A stretch of 64,000 nt of DNA, taken from JBKPCD01 sp046727175. Its GTDB lineage: Bacteria; Acidobacteriota; Vicinamibacteria; Vicinamibacterales; 2-12-FULL-66-21. The notes under the pieces are model-generated. The model was not told the DNA's origin, made no database searches, and worked only from the letters and a program-made list of their open reading frames with translations. The translations under genes and the position numbers were made by a program. Shown piece after piece: positions 1-8,566 of this stretch. Each line of letters opens with the position of its first letter. The first letter of the stretch is position 1. The stretch spans positions 1 through 64,000 of the forward strand of contig JBKPCD010000132.1 of NCBI GenBank assembly GCA_046727175.1, given 5' to 3'.

Positions 1-32
1 CTCGTGGGCTCGGAGATGTGTATAAGAGACAG
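1..32. other. Sequencing adapter (Nextera Tn5 read-2 end), not genomic
   Basis: Bases 14-32 are the 19-base Tn5 mosaic end AGATGTGTATAAGAGACAG. Bases 1-13 match the adjoining tail of the Illumina Nextera read-2 adapter. Genomic sequence starts at about base 33, where the reading frame of the acyltransferase gene begins. This is a library-preparation artefact and marks the contig edge. Confidence 0.97.
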
Positions 33-1111
33 GACGGGCCCAAAGCCCAGCGCTGCGCCGCGTCGAGCGGTGCGGCGGCCCGATACACGATGAGCAGCAG
101 CCCGTGGTAGAGGCCCCACAGAACGAACGTCCATGCCGCTCCGTGCCACAGGCCACCGAGCACCATCGTGATCAGGAGATTGCGCCGGGTCTGCCACGGC
201 GTCCCCCGATTGCCCCCAAGTGGAATGTACAGATAGTCGCGCAACCACGTTGACAGGCTGATGTGCCAGTGCCGCCAGAATTCCTGCGGACTTCTCACGA
301 GATATGGAAACCTGAAGTTCTCGATGAGTTCGATTCCCATCAGCTTCGACGTGCCTCGGGCGATATTCGAGTACCCGGCAAAGTCGCCATAAATCTGAAA
401 TCCGAACGCGTAGACGCCGAGGAGAACGTTGATCCCCGTGTGACGCGTCCCAGGTTCGAAGATAGTGTTCGCGAGGCCGGCGAGATTGTCCGCGACGAAG
501 ATCTTCTGAAAGAAGCCCCACGCGATGAGCCATGCACCATCGCGCAACTGGTCGCTCGTGACGTGTCTGGCGGACGCAATCTGCGGCAGGAGCCGTGACG
601 CGCGAAGAATGGGCCCTGCCACGAGGTGGGGAAAATACGCAACGAACACCGCGAAATCGATCAGGTTTCGCGTCGGTCGGATCTCGCGCCGGAACACGTC
701 GATGACGTAGCTCATCGTGACGAAGGTGTAGAACGAAATCCCGATCGGCAGCAGCACGCGCAACGTCACGAAATCGACCCGCCACCCGAGCGCGCCGAAG
801 ACGGCGTGCAGGTTGTCCGCGAAGAAGTTGAAATACTTGAAAAACGCGAGGAGCGTCAGGTTGAACCCGAGACTGGCGCAGAGCAGCGCGCGCCGGCGCG
901 AGGGATTGCTGGTTTTGTCGAGCGCGAGCGCACACGTGTAATCGACGAGTGTCGAACCGATCAGAAGCCCGAGAAACCGCCAGTCCCACGCGGCGTAGAA
1001 GTAGTAGCTCGCAGCCAGGAGCAGCCAATTCTGCGCACGATGCGGCAGCAGCAGGTACGCGGCGTAAACGACGACGAAGAACCACAGGAAGTGCAGCGAG
1101 TTGAAGACCAT
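33..1111 (-). CDS. MBOAT-family membrane O-acyltransferase (AlgI-like), 3' end missing
   Basis: Membrane-bound O-acyltransferase that probably transfers acetyl groups to an extracellular polysaccharide, as AlgI does for alginate. The ATG at 1109-1111 gives a protein beginning MVFNSLHFLWFFVVVYAAY. It continues with the family's typical early segments NWLLLAASYYFYAAWDW. The diagnostic C-terminal block GGLWHGAAWTFVLWGLYHG is present, with the presumed catalytic histidine at about residue 323. About 359 codons are visible, while AlgI-type proteins run to roughly 470, so the C-terminus lies beyond the contig edge. The frame is open up to the adapter. The gene starts 15 bases after the SGNH hydrolase gene, a pairing typical of acetylation systems. 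The acceptor polymer is inferred. Confidence 0.9.
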
Positions 1112-1126
1112 CGACCGTCAGAACGA

Positions 1127-2323
1127 TCAGTGCATCGGGCGATCGGATCCCGCGCCCAGAAGGTGTTCCTGTTCGATGAATCGCTCCAGGGCGTCTGCCA
1201 CGATCACGTGGCCTCTTGGCGTCAGGTGGACAGTCTGTTGGAAGAAGAGGTCGGGCCCGCGCGACGCGCCGCGGAGAGCCGGCAGAACGTCGAGCCGTGG
1301 CAGCGGGAGCGTGGACAGCGCCTTGTCGAATCGCTCGGTCGCCGCGTCGCGTTGCAACTCGCCGCCAGCAGCAGCGACGTTCTCCTTCAATCGTCCAAAA
1401 TCCGCATCGTCGACCTGGAAACGCGCCGGCATCAGCACGATGGCCGTGCGCGCTCCGGATCCAGCAGCAATCGATGCAATTTCTTCGATGCAGCGTCGTG
1501 TGATGGCGACCCCTTCCGCGATCTGTGCCCCGGGCTTGGCCGCGTAGCTTTGAAGCGGTGGTTCAGGGGGCGCGAGACTCGTCGTGAAGCGTTCAGTGGC
1601 GGCCACAACGCGCAGCCTGAGGACCTGCAGCACCATGCTTCGACGTGCTATCCGCCGCAGGCGCGTGACAATTGAGTCACTCACGACGTCCGTGGCGGGT
1701 CGCCCGTCGGACCGCAGCTTTGGTGCGGACGTCACCGCCTCCTCGGCATCGTTGCCGACGAACACCACCTCGATGACGAGGTCCGGCTGGAGCCCAGCCG
1801 CGATGCTCTTGAAGAGCAGCAACTCCTCGACCGGCCCGTAGCCCTGCACGCCGGCGTTGAGGACGCGATAGCGATACCGGGACGCGCGGGCGTTCAGTCG
1901 CTGCTCGAGCAGCTTGCCGAACGTCTGTTGCAGTGGCACCTGGACCGAAAGCACCAACGAATCGCCGAGCAAGAGGATCCGACGCTCGTCGGCCATTTTC
2001 GGGCCAACGGGTTCGTCATCGCGCACGCCGTCGCCGTTGATCGCAATCTCCGTATCGAATTCAGCGGTCGTGAATCGTACTCGGGCGTGTGGTTTCAGCC
2101 GATAGCCAATCACCGGATCGCCTTCGAACAGTCCTTGAAACGATGGCGCCGCCTCGGAACTGCCCCACACGCGCAACGCGGCTTCGAACACGCCGAACTG
2201 GATCGCGAGCACTGCAATGAAAACGACAGCGTGTCGGATGCGGCGACCAGCCCCGCCGGCAGCGCCCGACGCGCGCGCGTCGGGCACCCTGGCGGATTGG
2301 TCAGCGCCGGTCCTCGCCCTCAT
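1127..2323 (-). CDS. Membrane-anchored SGNH/GDSL hydrolase, likely partner of the O-acyltransferase
   Basis: A 398-residue protein with one N-terminal membrane segment (HAVVFIAVLAIQFGVFEAAL), so the catalytic domain probably faces the periplasm. SGNH signatures are visible in order: the block I serine in LLLGDSLV, the block III asparagine in VGNDAEE, and the C-terminal block V HLTPRGH with the catalytic histidine. Neighbouring SGNH and MBOAT proteins work together in alginate and teichoic-acid O-acetylation (AlgX/AlgJ and DltD types), so a role in acyl transfer to sugars is likely. I chose the ATG at 2323, which overlaps the end of the aminotransferase gene by 23 bases. An upstream start at 2443 would add 40 arginine-rich residues that look untranslated. 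Confidence 0.8.
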   Translation of the reverse strand: MRARTGADQSARVPDARASGAAGGAGRRIRHAVVFIAVLAIQFGVFEAALRVWGSSEAAPSFQGLFEGDPVIGYRLKPHARVRFTTAEFDTEIAINGDGVRDDEPVGPKMADERRILLLGDSLVLSVQVPLQQTFGKLLEQRLNARASRYRYRVLNAGVQGYGPVEELLLFKSIAAGLQPDLVIEVVFVGNDAEEAVTSAPKLRSDGRPATDVVSDSIVTRLRRIARRSMVLQVLRLRVVAATERFTTSLAPPEPPLQSYAAKPGAQIAEGVAITRRCIEEIASIAAGSGARTAIVLMPARFQVDDADFGRLKENVAAAGGELQRDAATERFDKALSTLPLPRLDVLPALRGASRGPDLFFQQTVHLTPRGHVIVADALERFIEQEHLLGAGSDRPMH

Positions 2324-3422
2324 GACGCGTGACGGCAGGCGCCGGTCCGCCTGCGAGCGCAGCACTGATCCGATCGATCGCTCCGTCGGGCAAGCTTGGG
2401 TACATCGGCAATGAGAAGACTTCGTCGCAGGCGCGCGCTGCAATCGGACACGGCGCGGGATCCACCGAGCTCATCGCCCGCTGTCGATTGATCGGAACCG
2501 GGTAATGAATCAGCGTCTCGATGCCGCAGCTGCGCAGGTGCGCCTGCATCGCCTCGCGTACCACGCTGCGAACGACGAACAGGTGATACACGTGCCCGGC
2601 GTCGACCTCCGCTGGCACCGCCACCGTGTCGAGGGATGCAAGAGCAGATCGATATTGCGACGCCAATGCGCGGCGCCGGTCTGTCCAGCCCTGAAGGAAC
2701 GGCAGCCGCGCCCGCAGTATCGCTGCCTGCAGCTCGTCGAGCCGTGAATTCACGCCGAACTCGACGTGGTGATAGCGATCCGTCTGACCGCCATTCCGCA
2801 GGCGCTTCGCACGCGCCGCGAGAGCTTCGTCGTTCGTCGTGATCGCGCCCCCGTCGCCGAGCGCGCCGAGATTCTTGGTGGGATAAAAACTGTAGGCTGC
2901 GATCGCGCCGAAGCTTCCGACAGGTCGTCCCGCGCACGTCGCGAGATGCGCCTGACAGCAGTCTTCGATGACGGCAAGCCCGTGACGCTCCGCGACCGCG
3001 CAGATCGAGGCCATGTCCGCCGGCTGACCGTACAGGTGCACGGGCATGACTCCGGCGGTGCGCTCCGTAACTGCTGCGGCTACTGCCCGAGGATCGATTG
3101 TCAGCCGCTCCGAATCGATGTCGGCGAATACCGGTCGCGCGCCGGCCATCACGATCGCGAGGGCGGAGAACACGGCGGACAGCGGCGATGTAATGACTTC
3201 GTCCCCCGGTCCGATCCCGAGTGCTCGCAGCGAAATCGCAAGGGCGTCTGTACCCGTGCCAACGCCGATCGCGAACGAGCTTCCGCACGAGCTCGCAAAT
3301 TGCGCTTCGAAGGCGGCGACTTCAGGCCCCAGCACGAACCAGCCGCGCTCGATCACCCGTGTGATTGCCGCTTGAACCGCCGCCGCATCTTCGGTCGGCG
3401 TGAGTTCGAGGAATCGAATCAC
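2301..3422 (-). CDS. DegT/DnrJ/EryC1/StrS-family PLP-dependent sugar aminotransferase
   Basis: A 373-residue fold-type I aminotransferase that would put an amino group on a keto-sugar nucleotide. The PLP lysine is K183 in SFYPTKNLGALGDGGAI. The upstream aspartate lies in VIEDCCQAH, where most relatives have EDAAQAH. The C-terminal HYPVPINRQ region is also typical of the family. The start is the GTG at 3422, which shares the four bases GTGA with the stop codon of the upstream epimerase gene. This implies translational coupling and removes a spurious 62-residue extension. The adjacent SDR enzyme could supply the keto-sugar. The exact sugar cannot be read from sequence. Confidence 0.9.
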   Translation of the reverse strand: MIRFLELTPTEDAAAVQAAITRVIERGWFVLGPEVAAFEAQFASSCGSSFAIGVGTGTDALAISLRALGIGPGDEVITSPLSAVFSALAIVMAGARPVFADIDSERLTIDPRAVAAAVTERTAGVMPVHLYGQPADMASICAVAERHGLAVIEDCCQAHLATCAGRPVGSFGAIAAYSFYPTKNLGALGDGGAITTNDEALAARAKRLRNGGQTDRYHHVEFGVNSRLDELQAAILRARLPFLQGWTDRRRALASQYRSALASLDTVAVPAEVDAGHVYHLFVVRSVVREAMQAHLRSCGIETLIHYPVPINRQRAMSSVDPAPCPIAARACDEVFSLPMYPSLPDGAIDRISAALAGGPAPAVTRHEGEDRR

Positions 3423-4450
3423 CGCAGCGCCTCTTCCGTCTTCCGCGGGGAATCGATGTAGCGATCGAGGTGCTGACGGTAGAACTCGATCGTGCGCCGG
3501 AATCCCTCTTCCAGGCCGACGCGCGGTGTCCACCCGAGCGTGCGGCGAAGCTTCGTCGAGTCCGAGTAGAAGCTCCCGATGTCGATCCGCTTCTTGTCCG
3601 GCGGCCACTCGACATAACGGACGGTACCCGAGCCCGCGACGTCGAGAAGCAGCGCGACGAGCTCGCGATGGCTGATCGCCCGATCGCCGCCGACGTTGAA
3701 GACTTCGCCGTCGGCGGCATCGCTCGCGCCGGCAAGCAGAAAAGCGTCGGCGGCATCGTCGACGTACACGAAATCCCGCAGCTGCGAGCCGTCACCGAAG
3801 ATCTGAACTTCGCCCCCTTCGATCACCTGGCGAATGAACCATCCGATGAATCCCTGACGGTTGTGTTTGATCAGCTGTCGTGGCCCGTACACGTTCGTCA
3901 GCCGCAGCGAACTTGCGCGCAGGCCGAAAACCCGATTGTAGAGGAGATGGTAGTGCTCTCCCGCGGCCTTGTTGATGCCATTGACGTCCACCGGCCGGAC
4001 CGGGTGGCGTTCGTCCACCGGCAGACGTTCCGGACGGCCGTACACCTGACGTGTGCCGGCAAAGACGACGCGGACCTGCGGATTGAATTTCCGGCAGGCC
4101 TCGAGAACCGACAGTTGCGCGCGACAGTTGATCTCGAGGTCCGTGTACGGATCCCGCATGCTGTCGATGTGGCTGACCTGCCCCGCAAGATTGAAAATGA
4201 CGTCACGATCCTGCACCAGAATGGACATCGTGGGCTCGTAGCGAACGTCGGCGATGTTCACACGAACGAAGTCCTCGATGCCGTGCAGGTTGAAACGATT
4301 GCCGCCGTAGTCGGGAATGAGCGCGTCGACGATGAGAACATCTGCGCCGGCATCGACGAGCTGACGCGCGAGATTGCTGCCGATGAATCCGAGGCCGCCG
4401 GTGATCATGACACGCCGGCCGCGATAGAAGTCGAGATGCGCGGCCCTCAC
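3419..4450 (-). CDS. NAD-dependent nucleotide-sugar epimerase/dehydratase (extended SDR)
   Basis: A 343-residue extended short-chain dehydrogenase. The NAD-binding loop ITGGLGFIGSN lies near residues 16-26, and the later LRLTNVYGPRQL and DFVYVDDAADAF blocks are typical of UDP-glucose 4-epimerase relatives. The catalytic YxxxK reads N157-G-I-N-K161, so the tyrosine position is asparagine while the lysine is kept. The start GTG at 4450 overlaps the upstream transferase stop as GTGA, and the gene overlaps the aminotransferase in the same way. It probably makes or isomerises a sugar nucleotide for the polysaccharide operon. Substrate is unknown. Confidence 0.88.
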   Translation of the reverse strand: MRAAHLDFYRGRRVMITGGLGFIGSNLARQLVDAGADVLIVDALIPDYGGNRFNLHGIEDFVRVNIADVRYEPTMSILVQDRDVIFNLAGQVSHIDSMRDPYTDLEINCRAQLSVLEACRKFNPQVRVVFAGTRQVYGRPERLPVDERHPVRPVDVNGINKAAGEHYHLLYNRVFGLRASSLRLTNVYGPRQLIKHNRQGFIGWFIRQVIEGGEVQIFGDGSQLRDFVYVDDAADAFLLAGASDAADGEVFNVGGDRAISHRELVALLLDVAGSGTVRYVEWPPDKKRIDIGSFYSDSTKLRRTLGWTPRVGLEEGFRRTIEFYRQHLDRYIDSPRKTEEALR

Positions 4451-5310
4451 GCGCGATCTCCAGAGCGCGGCATCGAAGTTGAGTGGCGGGGACCCCTGCA
4501 CCCCGCCAGGCTCGTCGCTTGCGGGGACCCCGACGCCCCGCGCCGCTCCTCGCATGCCGCAGCGAATGCGGCAGGGTGATGGCGAAGGTGCTCCTGGCGT
4601 ACGACGAGCACGAACCACAGCTTCATCACGTCGACGGCGGTCTTGAACAGCCGGCGGAAGTTGAAGAACTGCGATCGCCCGTGCGCGCGATGGTAGTGGT
4701 GCACGGGGACTTCCGAGATGCGGAACCCCGCATCCTGGATTTTCTTCATCATCTCGAGACAGATGACGCCGCTGTTCTTCTCGAGGGTAATGCAATCGAA
4801 GATCGAACGCCGCATCAGCCGGAAATCACAATCCACATCTCTCACCCGAAGCCCGAATAGGCGCTTCACTGTGTGGTGATAGATCCGGCCGATGACGATG
4901 CGGTGCAACGGATCGGACCGGCTGATCTTGTAGCCGTTCACCAAATCCACGTTTTGATCGAGGGCAGCCCAGAGTAGGACCATTTCCCTTGGATCGTACT
5001 GGGCGTCGCCATCCGTATAGAAGATCAGGTCCTTTGTCGCTGCCGCGAGCCCGCTGCGAAGCGCCCCGCCGTAGCCGCGGTTTCTCGGATGGTGAACGAC
5101 CTTGACCTCCGGATATGTCCGCACGAGCTCGTCGGCGATGTCGGCTGTCGCATCGGCGCTTCCATCGTCGACGATGATGACCTCCAAGTCCGGCGTGAGC
5201 TCACGAGCCGTGCGCAATGCCGCGATCACGAGGCTCGCGATCGTCCCGCTGTCGTTGTACGCGGGAAAGAACACACTCAGGCCGGGCTTCGGCAATGGAG
5301 GCGCTGACAT
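4447..5310 (-). CDS. Family 2 glycosyltransferase (DPM1/DPG synthase-like) with repeat-derived C-terminal tail
   Basis: A 287-residue cytosolic GT-A enzyme. The N-terminal nucleotide-sugar site reads LSVFFPAYNDSGTI, followed by VIIVDDGSADAT and the metal-binding FYTDGDAQYDP. The CDFRLMRRS block is typical of polyprenyl-phosphate sugar synthases. From about residue 245 the protein loses family resemblance. This tail is encoded by a stretch (4484-4573) that holds three perfect hairpins and looks like an inserted repeat. The stop still overlaps the next start (GTGA). A 17-base gap separates it from the upstream GT4 gene. Confidence 0.88.
   Translation of the reverse strand: MSAPPLPKPGLSVFFPAYNDSGTIASLVIAALRTARELTPDLEVIIVDDGSADATADIADELVRTYPEVKVVHHPRNRGYGGALRSGLAAATKDLIFYTDGDAQYDPREMVLLWAALDQNVDLVNGYKISRSDPLHRIVIGRIYHHTVKRLFGLRVRDVDCDFRLMRRSIFDCITLEKNSGVICLEMMKKIQDAGFRISEVPVHHYHRAHGRSQFFNFRRLFKTAVDVMKLWFVLVVRQEHLRHHPAAFAAACEERRGASGSPQATSLAGCRGPRHSTSMPRSGDRA
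4484..4573. repeat. Triple-hairpin palindromic element inside the end of a glycosyltransferase gene
   Basis: Three perfect inverted repeats follow one another: TGGCGGGG (4484-4491) with CCCCGCCA (4501-4508), GCGGGG (4521-4526) with CCCCGC (4536-4541), and TGCCGCA (4555-4561) with TGCGGCA (4567-4573). They encode the atypical C-terminal tail of the GT2 protein. The composition resembles the dispersed intergenic palindromes elsewhere in the window rather than coding sequence. Confidence 0.6.
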
Positions 5311-5327
5311 CCGAGGAGCCGTAAATG

Positions 5328-6581
5328 TTAGCGGTCAGCGGACTTGCGCGCAAGCGCCCGCTCGTATGCCGCCTCGAGTCGCTCGGCGACACGGTCCCAT
5401 CCGAAGCGAGTCGCGACGAGCAGCCGCCCGGCTTCGCCGAGCCGCGTGCGCGCCGACGGGTCGTCGGCAAGCTGAGAGATGGCCGCGGCGATCGCGTTCG
5501 GATCCCGTTCGGGAACGAGAATCCCCGAGCGGCGATCCTCGACGACCGCGCCGATGCCGCCAGCGGCGGTCGCAATCAGGGGAGCGCCAGCTGCGAGCGC
5601 CTCGAGCACGACGTTCGGCAAGCCGTCGACGTTGCCGCTGTCGTCGCGCACCGATGGCACGACCACGATGTCCGCCGCTGCGAGGTGGACGGCCACTTCG
5701 TCCTGCGTCAGATTCCCGGCGAATCGGACCCGGTCACCGGCACCTGCCGAGCGCGCGCGGGCAGCGAGCTCGTCTCGAAGGTCACCATCGCCCGCAATCA
5801 CGACAACCGCGCGCCGCAGTGTACGCAAGAGCGGCACCGCATCGATCAGGTATTCGAATCCCTTCTTGCGTACGAGTCGACCGGCTGCGAAGACGAGCAG
5901 CGCATCTTCGGTGACGTCGAGCCGCGCACGCTGGCTGGCGCGCATCGACGGACGCGGACCGAATCGTTCGACGTCGACGCCGTACGGAATTACCTCGATG
6001 TGGTCGGCGTCCGCGCCAAGCGCGACTGCGCGCCGGCCGAGATCCGCGCTGCATGCGGTGACGACGGCGGCGTGAGAGAACACCCTTCGAGCCGCCCACG
6101 CGGCAGGCGCGAACGTCTCGGCCACGTAGACGTCGGATCCATGGAGGCTGACGACCAACGGAATTCCGGGTGCCCCGGCGGCGGCGATGAAACCGCCCGG
6201 AACCACCCAGTGACCGTGCACGATCGTCGCACCATGTCGACGCGCGATCTTCCGTGCGGCCCGCACGCCGGCCGCAACCGCGAGCGGTGCCGCAACGTAT
6301 GCGGCCGCGCGCACGCTGACGTCGGCGCGCATGGCCTCTGCGTAGCCGAAGATGTTCAGCGACGGCACGGGGGCGTACCTGAAGAAATGAAAATGGACGC
6401 CGTCTTCGCTCGCGTTCCGTGCAACGAGCGGATGCCATGGGGCGACGATGTGAACGGCATGCCCGCGCGCGGCAACCGATTTCGCAATCGGGTCCATGAA
6501 CGTGCCGACGCTGTCTCCGGGAAACCGGGGGTACGACGTCGTTACCATCACGACGACGTGGCGCTTGTGGGAGTCTGTCAC
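5328..6581 (-). CDS. Family 4 glycosyltransferase
   Basis: A 417-residue GT-B enzyme. The N-terminal acceptor domain opens with VVVMVTTSYPRFPGD, where the glycine-rich loop includes GTFMDPIA. The donor domain starts near residue 215 with FAAGRLVRKKGFEYLIDA, and the nucleotide-sugar EX7E-type region reads GLPNVVLEALAAGAPLIATAAGG. It would add a sugar to a lipid-linked glycan on the cytoplasmic face. The gene lies in a run of glycosyltransferases on the same strand, 17 bases from the next and 21 from the previous one. Donor and acceptor cannot be assigned. Confidence 0.9.
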   Translation of the reverse strand: MTDSHKRHVVVMVTTSYPRFPGDSVGTFMDPIAKSVAARGHAVHIVAPWHPLVARNASEDGVHFHFFRYAPVPSLNIFGYAEAMRADVSVRAAAYVAAPLAVAAGVRAARKIARRHGATIVHGHWVVPGGFIAAAGAPGIPLVVSLHGSDVYVAETFAPAAWAARRVFSHAAVVTACSADLGRRAVALGADADHIEVIPYGVDVERFGPRPSMRASQRARLDVTEDALLVFAAGRLVRKKGFEYLIDAVPLLRTLRRAVVVIAGDGDLRDELAARARSAGAGDRVRFAGNLTQDEVAVHLAAADIVVVPSVRDDSGNVDGLPNVVLEALAAGAPLIATAAGGIGAVVEDRRSGILVPERDPNAIAAAISQLADDPSARTRLGEAGRLLVATRFGWDRVAERLEAAYERALARKSADR

Positions 6582-6602
6582 CGGTGCTTCATGACGCCAG
6601 AG

Positions 6603-7319
6603 TCAGTCGCCCCGTCGAAGCACGAGCCGCCAGGGGACGATCAGCGACTCGAGGAGAACGCCGGTGGAAACCTTCGAATATCCCTGCTGGCGTTCGACGA
6701 AGATGATCGGCACCTCGCCGATGCGGCATCCACGGCGAGCCGCTTCGAAGAGCATCTCGACGAGGAAGGCATAGCCGTCGGAGACCATGCGATCGAGGGG
6801 GAGCTTGCGTAGCGCGTCGCGCCGCCAGCACCGGAAGCCGCTGGTGCAGTCCTTCGGTGTGAGCTGCGTGACCGCGCGGATGTACTTGTTCGCAAAGGCG
6901 CTGAGGAAAATCCGGTGAAGCGGCCAGTTCACGACGCTGACCCCGTTCAGGTAGCGCGAGCCGATCACGACGTCGTGCTCACGCGCCGCGGCCGCGAGCG
7001 CGGGGAGATACTCGGGCCCGTGCGAGAGATCCGCGTCCATCTGACAGATCAAATCCGCGCTGTCACTCGCGAGTGCGCGCTGCAACCCCTCGACGTACGA
7101 TCGACCTAACCCGCGTTGGCCGGTGCGGTGCAACACATCGATCCGGCCAGGGTACTCGACGCGCAGGCCGTCGGCGAGGTCACCCGTGCCGTCAGGCGAC
7201 GCGTCGTCGACGACGAGCATCCGAAAGCCGTCGTGCGCGAGCACGCCACGAGCGAGAACGGGAAGATTCTCTCGCTCGTTGTAGGTCGGAACGACGACGA
7301 GGACGTTTGGCGTACTCAT
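6603..7319 (-). CDS. Polyprenol-phosphate mannosyl/glucosyltransferase (Dpm1-like GT2)
   Basis: A 238-residue GT2 enzyme of the dolichol/polyprenol-phosphate mannose synthase type, lacking membrane segments as in bacterial Ppm1-like forms. It begins with VLVVVPTYNERENLP, followed by MLVVDDASPDGTGDLA, the metal site QMDADLSHGPEYLP, and the characteristic KDCTSGFRCWRR and VERQQGYSKVS blocks. It would load a sugar onto polyprenyl phosphate for use by the flanking GT39 enzyme, whose stop overlaps this start by four bases (ATGA). This arrangement supports a donor-maker and donor-user pair. Confidence 0.92.
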   Translation of the reverse strand: MSTPNVLVVVPTYNERENLPVLARGVLAHDGFRMLVVDDASPDGTGDLADGLRVEYPGRIDVLHRTGQRGLGRSYVEGLQRALASDSADLICQMDADLSHGPEYLPALAAAAREHDVVIGSRYLNGVSVVNWPLHRIFLSAFANKYIRAVTQLTPKDCTSGFRCWRRDALRKLPLDRMVSDGYAFLVEMLFEAARRGCRIGEVPIIFVERQQGYSKVSTGVLLESLIVPWRLVLRRGD

Positions 7320-8554
7320 GGACGAGGCTGAACGAGTCCACCTACGCAGATGATCAGCACGGGATCAATCACCGGGATCCTGAAACGCTCCTGTGGAAAG
7401 AACAACAGGCAGACGAGCACCGCAGAAGCAGCCAGCAGGAAGAGCACGGCCGGCGGCCTGCGTCCGCGCGCCAGCCGCGGCATTCCTACAGCTGCGAGCG
7501 GCAGCAGCAGCACGTAGGAAACGATCGATGCAACCCGATAGCGGAACGAGTGTACCGCATACGACGGACCGGTCGGCACGATTACGTAATACATCTTGCG
7601 GAAGAGAAGCGCGATCCACTCGCCAGGATGCTGGACAATCCACTGCAGGGCCGCGCGATAGTAGAGCGGCTCCAGTTCCTCGGAGCTCAGTCCCGGATGT
7701 GCCCGCCGGAAATCCAGCTCAGCACGTTTCAGCTCGGGATTCGCGGCGAGATCTCCCTCGCCTCTCGCGAGAGGGTGATTGCCCGTCCAGAACGTGACGC
7801 CCCCCTCCGAGGCCACCAGGATGAAACGCCCGTGAACGCGAAGATTCCGGACGGTCCATGGGCTGACGACCGCGACAGTGCCGGCGATCAACGCGAACGC
7901 GAGAATCGCGCGACGAGTGAGCAGCAGCCAGATCAGCGCGGCCGGCAGAAAGAACAGCATCGCTGGTCGTACAAGCGTGGCTGCGCCAGCAACCACGCCG
8001 GCTCCGAGCGCGAGGGAACCGCCAGCACGGTTGCTGTTGGATGAACGGCTTTCGTCGACGGCAACCTGCAGCAGCAGCGCCGCCAAGAGCGCTGCAGCAG
8101 AATACAAGGTCTCACTGAGCACGTATGCGGGCATCCACACGAGCGGCGGATACACCGCTGCGATGGCAGACGCTGCAACCCCTGCCCCGGGACCGCCCGA
8201 GCGAAGAGCCCACACACCCACGAACCATACGATGCCGCCGCCGATGATCGCCTGGATGACCTTGACGCGCGCGGGGCTGCTCCCGGCTGCGGTGGAGCCG
8301 GCGCCAATTGCCGCGAGCAGCAGCGGATAACCGGGAGCCCGACCGAACCATTGGCCGGTTCCGACGTCGCTCGCGCCGTCGTACACGAATCCGCGGCCCT
8401 CGGCCAGGTTCGCGGCGAGCACGAGATATTCGCGCTCGTCGTGCGTGAGCGGCTTGTTGGTCCAGTAGAGCAACCCGAACGTCAACCGAAGGGCGATGCC
8501 CACGAGCGCCGCGGCGATGATTAGCTGACGCGCCCGGGAGTCATCGAGCCACAT
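7316..8554 (-). CDS. GT39/ArnT-like integral membrane glycosyltransferase
   Basis: A 412-residue multi-spanning membrane protein. The first periplasmic loop carries LTHDEREYLVLAANLAEGRG, matching the conserved acidic motif of PMT_2/GT39 enzymes that use polyprenyl-phosphate sugars. Successive hydrophobic segments follow, including AAALLAALLLQVAV, AILAFALIAGTVAVVSPW and AVLFLLAASAVLVCLLFF. It would move a sugar from the lipid carrier to a glycan, lipid or protein on the outer face of the membrane. Its stop overlaps the Dpm1-like gene by ATGA, so the two are probably translationally coupled. Confidence 0.85.
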   Translation of the reverse strand: MWLDDSRARQLIIAAALVGIALRLTFGLLYWTNKPLTHDEREYLVLAANLAEGRGFVYDGASDVGTGQWFGRAPGYPLLLAAIGAGSTAAGSSPARVKVIQAIIGGGIVWFVGVWALRSGGPGAGVAASAIAAVYPPLVWMPAYVLSETLYSAAALLAALLLQVAVDESRSSNSNRAGGSLALGAGVVAGAATLVRPAMLFFLPAALIWLLLTRRAILAFALIAGTVAVVSPWTVRNLRVHGRFILVASEGGVTFWTGNHPLARGEGDLAANPELKRAELDFRRAHPGLSSEELEPLYYRAALQWIVQHPGEWIALLFRKMYYVIVPTGPSYAVHSFRYRVASIVSYVLLLPLAAVGMPRLARGRRPPAVLFLLAASAVLVCLLFFPQERFRIPVIDPVLIICVGGLVQPRP

Positions 8555-8566
8555 CAGGAACCACCG

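Noticed and set aside
1..32. Tn5-like transposon end
   Set aside because: The mosaic end is joined to Illumina adapter sequence, which identifies it as a library artefact.
33..1111. Broken or missing gene at the left edge
   Set aside because: The minus-strand frame is open from the ATG at 1111 to the contig edge and encodes a good MBOAT protein. It only lacks its stop because the contig ends.
5325..6812. A 495-codon plus-strand open frame
   Set aside because: It is antisense to the GT4 and Dpm1-like genes, is rich in Arg, Ala and His without motifs, and arises from G/C-biased third positions.
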